Shown here one piece after another: positions 18,320 to 26,301 of a stretch of DNA of 64,000 nucleotides. Source of the stretch: an uncultured Bacteroidales bacterium. Lineage in GTDB: Bacteria > Bacteroidota > Bacteroidia > Bacteroidales > Paludibacteraceae. How positions within the stretch are numbered: the stretch's first letter is position 1; each line of letters begins with the position of its first letter. A program made the translations under genes and the position numbers. The notes beneath the pieces were generated by a model. The model was given only the letters and a program-made list of their open reading frames with translations, ran no database searches and was not told the DNA's origin. The stretch lies in contig CACZFM010000001.1 in assembly GCA_902780495.1 (NCBI GenBank), positions 100,142-164,141 of the forward strand, read 5' to 3'.

Positions 18320-19363
18320 GTGCAATCCGTCCGTTTACCCATATCGAAATCGTTTGCAAACCGTCTGTTGATTTTGCAAGCCATGCACGGAGACCCCCTC
18401 TTGGAGGTCTCCTGTGCTACACCCGACGATGTGCGTATCCTGCGCGATGCGTTGGTGCGAATAGAGCAGACCGTAGGCGAAAAAGTACCCTTGATTTTGG
18501 ATTTAGGCAATGACGGCACTGCTGTCCGTTTCCTGACTGCATATACTGCGTTTTTACCAGGTAGGCAGATTGTACTGACAGGGTCAGCGCGTATGCGGCA
18601 ACGCCCTATTGCACCGTTGGTGAATGCGCTACGGAAAGCAGGGGCACAGATACGCTATATGGAGAATCCGGATTCGCTCCCTATTTCCGTTTCCGGTGTT
18701 TCCTTACCACAAAACCTACCGCCTATTGATGTGGATGGCACTCTTTCCACACAGTTTGTTTCCGCCCTTCTATTAGCAGGGGTGCCGGTGCGTACCGCGA
18801 CACAGTCCCCTTATATAGACCTTACACGTACCATGATAGCCCGATACACTCCGTTGCTTCCGGTAGAGGCAGACTGGGCGTCTGCTGCTTTTTGGTATGA
18901 GTATGTGGCATTGCATGGCGGGGCGTTGCTTCTGGAAGGGTTGAAGGAAGACTCGCTACAGGCAGACAAGGCAGTGGCATCTGTATTCGGCAGAATGGGC
19001 GTGGACACACAGTTTACACAAGATGGCTGTGCGGTATGCCGGACGGATAGGCCACTGCCTTCTTTCCTACAGATAGATTTCGCATCTTGTCCGGATGTGT
19101 ATCCTGCCGCGGCGATGACCTGCAGCCGTCTGGGTATATCCTTAGAGGCGACAGGCACTGAACGCCTGGCGTACAAGGAGAGTGACCGTTTGCAGTCGGT
19201 AGCCGCCCTACTACGTACGCCGAGGGGCGGGGTGGCACAGACATTTGATGACCATCGCATTGCCATGGCCGCTCTTGCGGCTGACCTGCGCATAGACAAC
19301 AGTCAATGTATCCATAAGTCGTATCCTCTTTTCCTTGAGCAGTTATGCAATATACGCGTATAG
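18320..19363 (+). CDS. aroA: 3-phosphoshikimate 1-carboxyvinyltransferase (EPSP synthase), compact
   Basis: AroA transfers enolpyruvate from PEP to shikimate-3-phosphate. All main motifs are present in 347 residues: LPISKSFANRLL, LGNDGTAVRFLTA, RMRQRPIAPLVNAL, STQFVSALLLAGVP, DWASAAFWYE, KESDRLQSVAALL and FDDHRIAMAA. The family is usually above 400 residues. The GTG at 18320 is the only ordinary start between the preceding in-frame TAA and the first motif, and it removes the usual short N-terminal strand. The 3' end overlaps a GT2-like gene by 19 nt. Confidence 0.88.
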   Translation: MQSVRLPISKSFANRLLILQAMHGDPLLEVSCATPDDVRILRDALVRIEQTVGEKVPLILDLGNDGTAVRFLTAYTAFLPGRQIVLTGSARMRQRPIAPLVNALRKAGAQIRYMENPDSLPISVSGVSLPQNLPPIDVDGTLSTQFVSALLLAGVPVRTATQSPYIDLTRTMIARYTPLLPVEADWASAAFWYEYVALHGGALLLEGLKEDSLQADKAVASVFGRMGVDTQFTQDGCAVCRTDRPLPSFLQIDFASCPDVYPAAAMTCSRLGISLEATGTERLAYKESDRLQSVAALLRTPRGGVAQTFDDHRIAMAALAADLRIDNSQCIHKSYPLFLEQLCNIRV

Positions 19364-20109
19364 TTCCACGCCGCGGGGTGAACGATGAGGGGAAAGGAAA
19401 GAAACATGCCCTTTACCGTTTGATATCGGAAGCAGCCACTGAATATGTGTGGTTGCAGGATGATGACATTGTGCCGCCTACGGCTGTGCCGGAAACAGAT
19501 GCCGATATGCTGATACTGCCTTTGCGGATGGAGCCGGCGAGCGGAAGACCATCGCTATTGGAGCGTTTGCAGATGACAGAGTATGCGGCTATCCAGCAAC
19601 TGACCATAGAAACGGCTCGCCGTGGTCATCCTGTGCTGTGCAGCGGCGCTAATCTGCTGGTACGTAGGACACGCTGGCTGGAGAGTTACGGTGACCTTCA
19701 TCCCGAACAACCGAGCGGGGATGATATGTTTCTGCTGGAGAGTTTCAAACGCCGCGGGTTGAAGATAGCTGTAGTTTCGGATGCCGCGTATGAAGCGGTG
19801 GTACGCCCTATCGGTTCGTGGCGTGCGTTTTTCCGTCAGCGTATGCGTTGGGCGGGGAAAGCCGCCTATTACACTGACCGTGATATTCGTTTGTGCGGGG
19901 CAATGGTGGTAATTGCCAATCTTCTGCAATTGCTTTGTCCGCCGTTGCTATTGCTAAAGTTTCCTATAGATTTCTTTCTTGCCAGAAAGAGAGACGCGTC
20001 CGTCTCTCTCTCTGTTGCATTTTTGCTGGAACTACTATACCCGTGGTATATGTTCCTGAGTCTCGTTGGAGGCATGTTTGCTTCTCGCAAAGCCTCTCCA
20101 TCGTTCTGA
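19345..20109 (+). CDS. GT2-like glycosyltransferase lacking the N-terminal nucleotide-binding part
   Basis: The 254-residue protein shows the second half of a membrane GT2: GKGKKHALYRLISEA, WLQDDDIVPP (DxD), PSGDDMFLLESFKRRGL, the RQRMRWAGKAAYY acceptor motif and two C-terminal membrane segments. The first strand and nucleotide-binding DGS region seen in the GT2 at 13.9 kb is missing, because the gene starts inside the end of aroA. It may be a genuinely short enzyme or a truncated relic. The overlap with aroA is 19 nt and the stop lies 7 nt from the convergent secG. Confidence 0.7.
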   Translation: MQYTRIVPRRGVNDEGKGKKHALYRLISEAATEYVWLQDDDIVPPTAVPETDADMLILPLRMEPASGRPSLLERLQMTEYAAIQQLTIETARRGHPVLCSGANLLVRRTRWLESYGDLHPEQPSGDDMFLLESFKRRGLKIAVVSDAAYEAVVRPIGSWRAFFRQRMRWAGKAAYYTDRDIRLCGAMVVIANLLQLLCPPLLLLKFPIDFFLARKRDASVSLSVAFLLELLYPWYMFLSLVGGMFASRKASPSF

Positions 20110-20110
20110 T

Positions 20111-20125
20111 GCCGAATTATTCGGC
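20111..20125. terminator. Palindrome between convergent stops
   Basis: GCCGAA TTA TTCGGC is a perfect 6-bp stem whose 3-nt loop is the secG stop codon. It lies between the convergent GT2 and secG stops. There is no clear U tract, so a terminator role is tentative. Confidence 0.3.
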
Positions 20126-20452
20126 TTCTGCAGGCGTTTCCGCTGCGGGTGCTTGAGCTTGGGGAAGTGCAGCTGCGGCTTCCTCTACCTGTTCGGTGAT
20201 AGCACTTTCGCTAACGGCATTGTTGCGCTGCCCCTGTTGGAAACCAACGGCAAGGATGCTCAGCACCACGATAATGGCAGCGAGTGTCCAACTTGCCTTC
20301 TCCAAGAAGTCAGCCGTACGGGGAGCACCCATTACTTGGTTGCCACTTGCAAAGCCAGATGCCAGTCCTCCTCCTTTGCTGTTCTGCACAAGCACCAAGA
20401 GGGTCAAAAAGATGGCTACGATAACAATCAGAATAGTTAATAAAATGTACAT
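20117..20452 (-). CDS. secG: Preprotein translocase subunit SecG
   Basis: SecG is the small auxiliary subunit of the SecYEG translocon. The 111-residue protein has an N-terminal transmembrane helix (MYILLTILIVIVAIFLTLLV) and the hallmark VLVQNSKGGGLASGFASGNQ loop. A second helix, ASWTLAAIIVVLSILAVG, follows. The Ala/Glu/Pro-rich C-terminal tail is typical of Bacteroidota. It has its own promoter. Confidence 0.94.
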   Translation of the reverse strand: MYILLTILIVIVAIFLTLLVLVQNSKGGGLASGFASGNQVMGAPRTADFLEKASWTLAAIIVVLSILAVGFQQGQRNNAVSESAITEQVEEAAAALPQAQAPAAETPAEAE

Positions 20453-20492
20453 TGTTGTATTGTTTTAAAGTGTTTTTATTTCAATGAGCCTG

Positions 20493-20524
20493 CAAAGGTA
20501 CTATATTTTTTTGATATACACAAG
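20493..20524 (-). promoter_or_regulatory. Promoter of secG
   Basis: On the minus strand, CTTG at 20521-20524, a 20-nt spacer and TACCTTTG at 20493-20500 lie 40 nt upstream of the secG ATG. Confidence 0.65.
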
Positions 20525-20560
20525 TTTTTCTTTATTTTCTTTGTATTTCGTCCTTCAGGC

Positions 20561-21073
20561 TTACCATTTTGCTACTGTTTCGTTGAAGATGTTTTCCGTT
20601 ATTTCGGTTATCATGGTCTTACACAATTCCTCCTGTACATCGGTCAGTTGCTTTCGCGCATCGAAGGTTTGGTAGGCTGTGTAGGTTTTTTCGAAACTCT
20701 CATCCGGCACCTTGTTGTTGGTAAAACGCACATGAATGGCAATGGTCAGTTTTGTTTCGGCTGCGTAACTATCAGCCGCGACTGCCATAGGGGTGAGCTC
20801 ATAGCCAGTGATTTCTCCTTCGAGTTCCATGTCTCCGCCTTTTGGCAGTATGGAGAGGCGTGTCTGACGGGCAAAGATGTCCCGCAGTGCTTCACTGAAA
20901 TCGTTACTCAAAGGCGGGTAAACCAGTACGGCACGATTGGGGAAATCACTTATTCCGATGGTCTTGGTCTTGGAGTAATCGATACTGGCTCCATTCATAC
21001 GGTAGGAGATGGTGCATCCTGCAAGGAGGGCAAAGGCAGAGAGCGCAAAGAGTATGTGCAAGGAGCGGGTCAT
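20561..21073 (-). CDS. lptE: LptE-family LPS-assembly lipoprotein
   Basis: LptE is the outer-membrane lipoprotein plug of the LptDE complex that inserts LPS. The 170-residue protein has the signal peptide MTRSLHILFALSAFALLAGC with a lipidated cysteine at 20. Family-like stretches are SIDYSKTKTIGISDFPNRA, YPPLSNDFSEALRDIFARQT and GDMELEGEITGYELTPMAV. It overlaps the sigma-54-type regulator by 4 nt, an arrangement common in Bacteroidota. Confidence 0.85.
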   Translation of the reverse strand: MTRSLHILFALSAFALLAGCTISYRMNGASIDYSKTKTIGISDFPNRAVLVYPPLSNDFSEALRDIFARQTRLSILPKGGDMELEGEITGYELTPMAVAADSYAAETKLTIAIHVRFTNNKVPDESFEKTYTAYQTFDARKQLTDVQEELCKTMITEITENIFNETVAKW

Positions 21074-22272
21074 TTGAGTCCGTACTTTTTGATGCGCCTG
21101 TAGAGCGTCCGTTCGGGGATTCCGAGTGCGTCTGCTGCCGCTTTGCGATTACCTTTGTACTGATCGAGCACATTTTGGATATGCTCTTTGTCCACTTCTT
21201 GCAGGCTTTTGCTGTCTTCTTCCGGTTTGCGGTGTGCGGTATCCATATCCACGATTTCCGCCATCTGATAGTCGTTGCTATCATCCGGTGTTTTCGTGCG
21301 TACGCCTGTGAAGGCTGCAGGCGAAGCGGGCATGTCGCTCTGGCGGCGATTGAGTTCTGCTTTCAGTTCGGCAATATCGCGCCTCATTTCGACCAACATA
21401 TAGAGAAGTTCTTTTTCGCTCAAGAGCCGTTCGCTGTTTTCTGTATGGGTGGTATTACCCACGACAAGGGCAGTTGCCATTTCGTTTTTGGGCAGGTGGC
21501 GTTCGAGCGTTTCGGCACTTATCTCATGGTCTTTTTCGAGGATGCAGACCTGTTCGGCAATATTTTTCAATTGGCGTATATTGCCTTGCCAATAATAGGC
21601 TTTGAGCAGTTCTGTAGCATCGGCAGAGAGATGGACGGGCGGCATCTGGTAACGACTGCAGAAATCGGAGGTGAACTTACGGAAAAGCAAGGGTATATCT
21701 TCTTTTCTCTCTCGCAAGGCGGGCACCTTGATTTCGACTGTGTTCAGACGATAGTAGAGGTCTTCGCGGAAGCGGCTTTCCCGAATGGCCCGTACCATGT
21801 CGATATTGGTTGCAGCGACTACGCGGACGTTTGCTTTCTGCACCTGACTTCCTCCGACACGGATAAACTCGCCCGATTCCAATACTCTCAAGAGCCTGAC
21901 TTGCGTCTGCAGGGGCAGTTCTCCCACTTCATCGAGGAAGAGTGTTCCCCCGTCGGCTATTTCGAAGTAACCTTTTCTTTCGGCTTTGGCATCGGTGAAG
22001 GCGCCTTTTTCATGCCCGAAGAGTTCGCTATCGATGGTCCCTTCGGGTATTGCGCCACAGTTGATGGCAAAGTAGGGTCCGTGTTTTCGTGCGGAATAGG
22101 CATGAACAATCTGCGGGAAGTATTCCTTTCCCACGCCCGATTCTCCTGTAACGAGTACGCTGAGATCGGTTTTCGCCACTTGTACGGCTATTTCAATGGC
22201 GCGGTTCAGTTCCCGGTTGGTGCCGATGATGTGGAACCGTTGCTTGATGGTTTGTAGTTCTTCGGTAGTCAT
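21070..22272 (-). CDS. Sigma-54-dependent transcriptional activator (AAA+ and Fis, no receiver)
   Basis: This 400-residue bacterial enhancer-binding protein has no N-terminal receiver. The AAA+ domain starts almost at once with Walker A GESGVGKE at 43-50. The sigma-54 contact loop reads GAFTDA at 90-95 rather than GAFTGA. Walker B is GGTLFLDEVGE at 108-118, and FREDLYYRLNTVEIKVPALR carries the arginine finger. A linker with a heptad-like LVEMRRDIAELKAEL segment joins it to a C-terminal Fis helix-turn-helix (NRKAAADALGIPERTLYRR). Its target is unknown. It overlaps lptE by 4 nt, so it may act on envelope genes. Confidence 0.9.
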   Translation of the reverse strand: MTTEELQTIKQRFHIIGTNRELNRAIEIAVQVAKTDLSVLVTGESGVGKEYFPQIVHAYSARKHGPYFAINCGAIPEGTIDSELFGHEKGAFTDAKAERKGYFEIADGGTLFLDEVGELPLQTQVRLLRVLESGEFIRVGGSQVQKANVRVVAATNIDMVRAIRESRFREDLYYRLNTVEIKVPALRERKEDIPLLFRKFTSDFCSRYQMPPVHLSADATELLKAYYWQGNIRQLKNIAEQVCILEKDHEISAETLERHLPKNEMATALVVGNTTHTENSERLLSEKELLYMLVEMRRDIAELKAELNRRQSDMPASPAAFTGVRTKTPDDSNDYQMAEIVDMDTAHRKPEEDSKSLQEVDKEHIQNVLDQYKGNRKAAADALGIPERTLYRRIKKYGLK

Positions 22273-22304
22273 GCCTTATGGAAGTCCGTGGGAACGGGGG
22301 AGTA

Positions 22305-23441
22305 TTACTCCACCCGTTCTCCAGTGATGGTATAGAGTTGTCCGTCACGCTCTACGAGGAATTGTCCGTCCCTCATAATCTTGCGTGCTGCTACTTTCTC
22401 TGTTGTTTTGTGCGGATCTTTTGTTGCACTGTAGTCCAGGGCAGAGAATACTTGCGGGCAGGTATAGATGACTTTACCATCTTTGTCCGTAACCTTGCAG
22501 TAGTACTTGTGGTTGTCATTTTTAAGTTTTTCGTCTTGGTACCATTGTTCGGTAGCCCCTTCGATGAGGATGCCTTTTTTGACACCTTCTTCCACTTCCA
22601 CCTTATACCACTGGTATGCTACGAATTTTCCGTTTCCGCCATTATTGATAGGTCCGTTGTTGACAAACATCAGGTCATTCCATTTCCGATATACCAAATC
22701 ACGGCACTCATCTATTACTTTGATATGGAACAGGTCAATCCACTCAATATTAATTCCCCAGGCCTGAGGCTGCGGAATATAGGTATTCTCTCGTGCAGGC
22801 GCGTTGATTTGTTGTATCCCCATAGTTACGTAATAATCGTATTCTCCTTCCGCGAGTTTCAGGGAGTAGGGCATGTCAGTGTTCTGCGCATATTGTTTTT
22901 CTAGAGTTGTGCCCTTGAAAATGTTGTAATGGTATTTAGAGTCTCCTTCTTTGCAATACGCTTTCCCATCCTTTGATGTTTTTCCTGCTGTGGTATAGAG
23001 CTCAAAGTCCGCTTTTTTGGAAGCAACATCTACGTAGATGGTGTCGAAATGTTCTACAACAGGAGGCGTAACATAAATAGTATATACATCAACGTAGTCT
23101 ACGATAAAATCTGCATAGTCTATCATATTTACGTCCCAATATATATCCCCGTAAGGAATTTCAGTCTCAGGATTTCCTGCATGGCCGACGAAGACATAAT
23201 ACTCATTCACACCTATATGGGGACGTACAACATTCGTTTCAAGTACTCCATCCCGCGATGATACATTCACCCTTTTGGTAAAGTTCTGTGCGGTGGATTG
23301 GAGAGTGTGAATTTCAGGTGCTTCACATGTGAAGGGGTCGGCATTGACAGCATCCCATGTGTGTGTGTTTATTGTGGGTTTTTTTGCCATAGCCCCGAGT
23401 GAGATGGCTAATGCCAAGAGCACAATTATATTCTTTTTCAT
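22305..23441 (-). CDS. Secreted protein with an Ig-like segment and a short conserved C-terminal tail
   Basis: This exported protein of 378 residues has the signal peptide MKKNIIVLLALAISLGAMA. I do not recognise the N-terminal two thirds. A later part (AYQWYKVEVEEGVKKG, HKYYCKVTDKDGKVIYTC) resembles an Ig-like module also seen in the large surface proteins at 39-49 kb. The last 25 residues (KIMRDGQFLVERDG and LYTITGERV) closely resemble the end of the amylase at 59.6 kb and may be an export or sorting tail. The ATG at 23441 was preferred over a TTG at 23450. It follows an ompA gene by 24 nt. Confidence 0.72.
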   Translation of the reverse strand: MKKNIIVLLALAISLGAMAKKPTINTHTWDAVNADPFTCEAPEIHTLQSTAQNFTKRVNVSSRDGVLETNVVRPHIGVNEYYVFVGHAGNPETEIPYGDIYWDVNMIDYADFIVDYVDVYTIYVTPPVVEHFDTIYVDVASKKADFELYTTAGKTSKDGKAYCKEGDSKYHYNIFKGTTLEKQYAQNTDMPYSLKLAEGEYDYYVTMGIQQINAPARENTYIPQPQAWGINIEWIDLFHIKVIDECRDLVYRKWNDLMFVNNGPINNGGNGKFVAYQWYKVEVEEGVKKGILIEGATEQWYQDEKLKNDNHKYYCKVTDKDGKVIYTCPQVFSALDYSATKDPHKTTEKVAARKIMRDGQFLVERDGQLYTITGERVE

Positions 23442-23465
23442 GGTATTCAATATTTAGAGGTTTCT

Positions 23466-25037
23466 TTATTCTTCAATTCTGTCTTTTTCGAATACGGGGA
23501 TGATTTCCACGCGGCGGTCGAGAGCGATGTTATGGTATGGGTTTTCGCTATCGTCGTATTGCTGTGTGAAAGAGAATCCCTTGCTTACCATTTGCTCGGA
23601 GGGCACTCCTTTGCGTTTGAGGAGACGCACGATGGATGCGGCACGGCGTTCGGAGAGGTTCTGGTTGTATTCCATAGAGCCTTCCTTACTTGCGTGTCCG
23701 TACACGAGAACCAACTGTTCGGGGTGCTCAAGGAGTACGGCTGCAATCTTATCGATTACATCGGCGGGTTGGAGTTTGGGTTTATCGCTATCGAAGTCGA
23801 ACCAGATAACAGATTTCTTCATGATATCGTTAATCTTCTTGGCTGCTACGGGCACTTCCTCAATGACTTCGCGTCGTGTAAGTTGCATAGCGGTGTCGCA
23901 AACGAGGTAATTCTCGAACTTTTTGGGTTTCTTGGCGGGTTTGTGCCATGAGATACCGACTTTGACACCTACATCCCAAGGATGTACAGACTTCACGCTA
24001 TTGGAAGCGATGACACCGTCATAGGTTTCCATGAAGTTGTGCTGTTGCCATTCTTCCTTTGCTTCAGGCTGACGCCACCCGAGGTCTTTGCCATCTCCCT
24101 TGCGGAGGTTGTTGAAGGTATAGTTGGCATACAATCCAACCATGACATCCAGATGCTCAGCCACAGGAATCATTACACCGAGGTCAATCATACCGTCTGC
24201 CGAGATGTTGTTGAGGTCCAGTTTGTTTTTATCTTTGCTGAAGTCGTCTCCGATGGTTTCGGTATAGAAATCATGTCCTTTGACACGTTCGTCGAGTGTC
24301 AGTCCGAATTTTTCATAGTTTCCGGAGTGAGAGATAGAACCGCTGACGAGGTTGTATTTGTTCGATATGAGGTAGTTGACTTTTACGCCAAGGTCCGCAT
24401 AGAGTTTCAGTTGGTTGTTGCGGTGGGTCACTTTAGGCATACGTGCGATGGGGTATTGCATCTGGATGCCCACGGGCAGTCCAATCAGCCATGAAGCCTG
24501 ATGCTCTTTCCAGTTGTTCATCGTAACGATGTGCTCATAGTCTTGGCTAGCAGTTGCTCCTGTCGGGATGTCGGTATCGCCCAGGTTGGACCAAGATTTA
24601 GTACCTTTGAGGGTGGTGTAGTTGCCCATATACTCGGCTTCAAGTCCGACCATTACGCCCCAGTTCTCATGGAAATAGTAGGCATAATTGAACTGGATGA
24701 GGGCATTTCCTCCGCCGTTGTTTTTCGCCTTATTAAGGTCTTCCAGTTTGAATCCGTTGGAGCTGTAACCGGCACCGATAAGTCCCTGGAGGTAATGTCC
24801 TTTGCGGGTGAAAGTTGTGTCTTCTTCCTGCGGAATTTCCTTTTTGGAAGAGGTTGTGGTGTAGGTGTACGTGGTGTCCATGTACACATGAATGATTTGA
24901 GTTTTTTGCTCAATGTTTTCAGAGGGCTCCTGTGCAGGTGCTTCGCGTGTGGTTTTTGTCACCTTCGGTCCTGCCACCACGCCCATTGTCGTGCAGCAGA
25001 GGGCTGCAAACAAAAAGAGTGATTTTTTCATAAGCAT
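23466..25037 (-). CDS. OmpA-family outer membrane protein
   Basis: This 523-residue protein has a signal peptide (MKKSLFLFAALCCTTMGVVA). An aromatic-rich beta-barrel-like N-terminal domain with GLIGAGYSSNGFKLEDLN and LIQFNYAYYFHENWGVMVG follows. The C-terminal OmpA peptidoglycan-binding domain begins at about residue 405 (VIWFDFDSDKPKLQPADVI) and contains VYGHASKEGSMEYNQNLSER and the Arg-rich RRAASIVRLLKRKG. It probably ties the outer membrane to peptidoglycan. It resembles the OmpA protein at 49.2 kb in layout. Two ATGs (25037 and 25031) are possible. Confidence 0.88.
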   Translation of the reverse strand: MLMKKSLFLFAALCCTTMGVVAGPKVTKTTREAPAQEPSENIEQKTQIIHVYMDTTYTYTTTSSKKEIPQEEDTTFTRKGHYLQGLIGAGYSSNGFKLEDLNKAKNNGGGNALIQFNYAYYFHENWGVMVGLEAEYMGNYTTLKGTKSWSNLGDTDIPTGATASQDYEHIVTMNNWKEHQASWLIGLPVGIQMQYPIARMPKVTHRNNQLKLYADLGVKVNYLISNKYNLVSGSISHSGNYEKFGLTLDERVKGHDFYTETIGDDFSKDKNKLDLNNISADGMIDLGVMIPVAEHLDVMVGLYANYTFNNLRKGDGKDLGWRQPEAKEEWQQHNFMETYDGVIASNSVKSVHPWDVGVKVGISWHKPAKKPKKFENYLVCDTAMQLTRREVIEEVPVAAKKINDIMKKSVIWFDFDSDKPKLQPADVIDKIAAVLLEHPEQLVLVYGHASKEGSMEYNQNLSERRAASIVRLLKRKGVPSEQMVSKGFSFTQQYDDSENPYHNIALDRRVEIIPVFEKDRIEE

Positions 25038-25095
25038 TTTGTTGGTTAATAATTTGTATTATGTTGTTTTTTTATGCTATTTTCCAATCAACCTG

Positions 25096-25127
25096 CAAAG
25101 ATACTGCTTTTTTTTGGATTGACCAAA
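25096..25127 (-). promoter_or_regulatory. Promoter of the OmpA gene
   Basis: On the minus strand, TTTG at 25124-25127, a 20-nt spacer and TATCTTTG at 25096-25103 lie about 60 nt upstream of the start. Confidence 0.72.
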
Positions 25128-25200
25128 TATTTGTGCAAAAATCTGTATTTTTTGTGGAAATATTTAGGTAGTCAGCGTTTCCTCTGCTTTTCGTTGGCTT

Positions 25201-25255
25201 AATAACCTACTAATAACCCAATAATAACCCAATAATCACCCAATAATAACCTAAT
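25201..25255. repeat. Tandem repeat, 5 x 11 bp
   Basis: Five consecutive 11-bp units follow the form AATAACCCAAT. The first, fourth and fifth differ by one or two bases. The array lies in the 326-nt gap between the ompA promoter and the pdxB terminator. Confidence 0.85.
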
Positions 25256-25275
25256 ATTCGTTCGGGCGTAAACGC

Positions 25276-25340
25276 CGTTTATTGTGCGAAGCGCGGTTTA
25301 TTGCTACGCGGTTTATTGCTCGCGTTCGCGAGCGGTTTAT
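25276..25340. repeat. CGGTTTATTGC repeats with a GC-rich palindrome
   Basis: Four copies of C(G)GTTTATTG(C) occur at 25276, 25294, 25309 and 25333, the last ending early. Between the third and fourth is the palindrome GCTCGCG TT CGCGAGC at 25318-25333. With the 11-bp array and the terminator, these account for most of the 326-nt intergenic stretch. No ORF is supported here. Confidence 0.65.
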
Positions 25341-25344
25341 AGAC

Positions 25345-25365
25345 AAAAATCCCCTGTTGGGGATT
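25345..25365 (-). terminator. Rho-independent terminator of pdxB
   Basis: On the minus strand, a perfect 7-bp stem AATCCCC / GGGGATT with a 4-nt loop (25348-25365) is followed by a short T run. The stem includes most of the pdxB stop codon. Confidence 0.7.
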
Positions 25366-26299
25366 AGCGGAGGAGATAGTTCCGCCGGAGCGTCTCGAAC
25401 TGTTCGGGACGGGATTGGAGTTGTGCGGTGATGCGTTCCAACCATCCGGGGGCCGAGTCGCCGAGTTCGGAGGCAAGGAGCGAGTGGGGCAGGGTGATTT
25501 TGGGCAGGCCGAACATGTCGGCAATAGCATCCAGACACATCTGCGTTGCGTTCCTTTTTCCTGCCTGCGAGTAGCCCGCTATATGCATAGATGCGCGCTG
25601 CGCCGTTATGGCTACCTCCTTATTTATAAGGGGTTCGTTCTCCCAGGTATCCAACACAAAGCGCCGTCCACTATTGAGCAGTGCCGTTTCGTCCACTATA
25701 CCTCCTCGTGCGGCGTTGATAATGAGTGTGTTAGGCTTTGTTTGCGCTAATAGCGCTGCATCGCAGAGATGGAAAGTGGGATAATCGCCGCTACGGGTGA
25801 GCGGTGTGTGGAAGGTGATGATATCGCATTTTTGCGCTATTTCCGCGATGGAGACACCGATGTTTTTCGGCGGGTCGTTAAGCAGCACGTTCATTCCGCG
25901 CTTTTCCGCCATGCATGCGACCAGCGTTCCTACATGCCCGACACCGACAATACCGATGGTTCCCGTGGCATGGAGTTCGCAGAGCGCCTCCTCAACATAA
26001 TCGCATACCGCCTGTGCGTTGCAGCCCGGACATGCGGTCCATGCGACCTGGTGCTGTTCGCACCAAGCAGTGTCAATATGGTCGTAGCCGATGGTTGCGG
26101 TGCAGACGAGTTTGACGCTACTACCCTCTAATAAGCGTGCGTTCGCGGCCGTGCGCGTACGTATGACAAGAACATCCGCATCTTGTACGGCGGCAGCATC
26201 AATGGCTTCCGCCTCCATCTCGCGCAGCGTGACGGCGGGCCAATGGCAGCGGATGGTTTCTGCGAGGAAAGGGATATGTCGGTCGCAGACGATGGTCAC
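25364..26299 (-). CDS. pdxB: 4-phosphoerythronate dehydrogenase
   Basis: PdxB oxidises 4-phosphoerythronate in pyridoxal phosphate synthesis. The 311-residue protein has a D-2-hydroxyacid dehydrogenase fold: VKLVCTATIGYDHID, the Rossmann GIVGVGHVGTLVA, DIITFHTPLTRSGDYPTFHL, LIINAARGGIVDETALL and SMHIAGYSQAGKRNATQMCL. It is shorter than the roughly 380-residue enterobacterial form, with a reduced C-terminal dimerisation part. The GTG at 26299 (MTIVCDRHIPF) gives the normal N-terminus and starts 2 nt after the panC stop. A longer upstream frame runs within panC. Confidence 0.86.
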   Translation of the reverse strand: MTIVCDRHIPFLAETIRCHWPAVTLREMEAEAIDAAAVQDADVLVIRTRTAANARLLEGSSVKLVCTATIGYDHIDTAWCEQHQVAWTACPGCNAQAVCDYVEEALCELHATGTIGIVGVGHVGTLVACMAEKRGMNVLLNDPPKNIGVSIAEIAQKCDIITFHTPLTRSGDYPTFHLCDAALLAQTKPNTLIINAARGGIVDETALLNSGRRFVLDTWENEPLINKEVAITAQRASMHIAGYSQAGKRNATQMCLDAIADMFGLPKITLPHSLLASELGDSAPGWLERITAQLQSRPEQFETLRRNYLLR

Positions 26300-26301
26300 G
26301 G

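Noticed and set aside
21175..22257. A 360-codon open frame on the plus strand
   Set aside because: It is antisense to the sigma-54-type activator with its clear Walker motifs, and its translation shows no family features.
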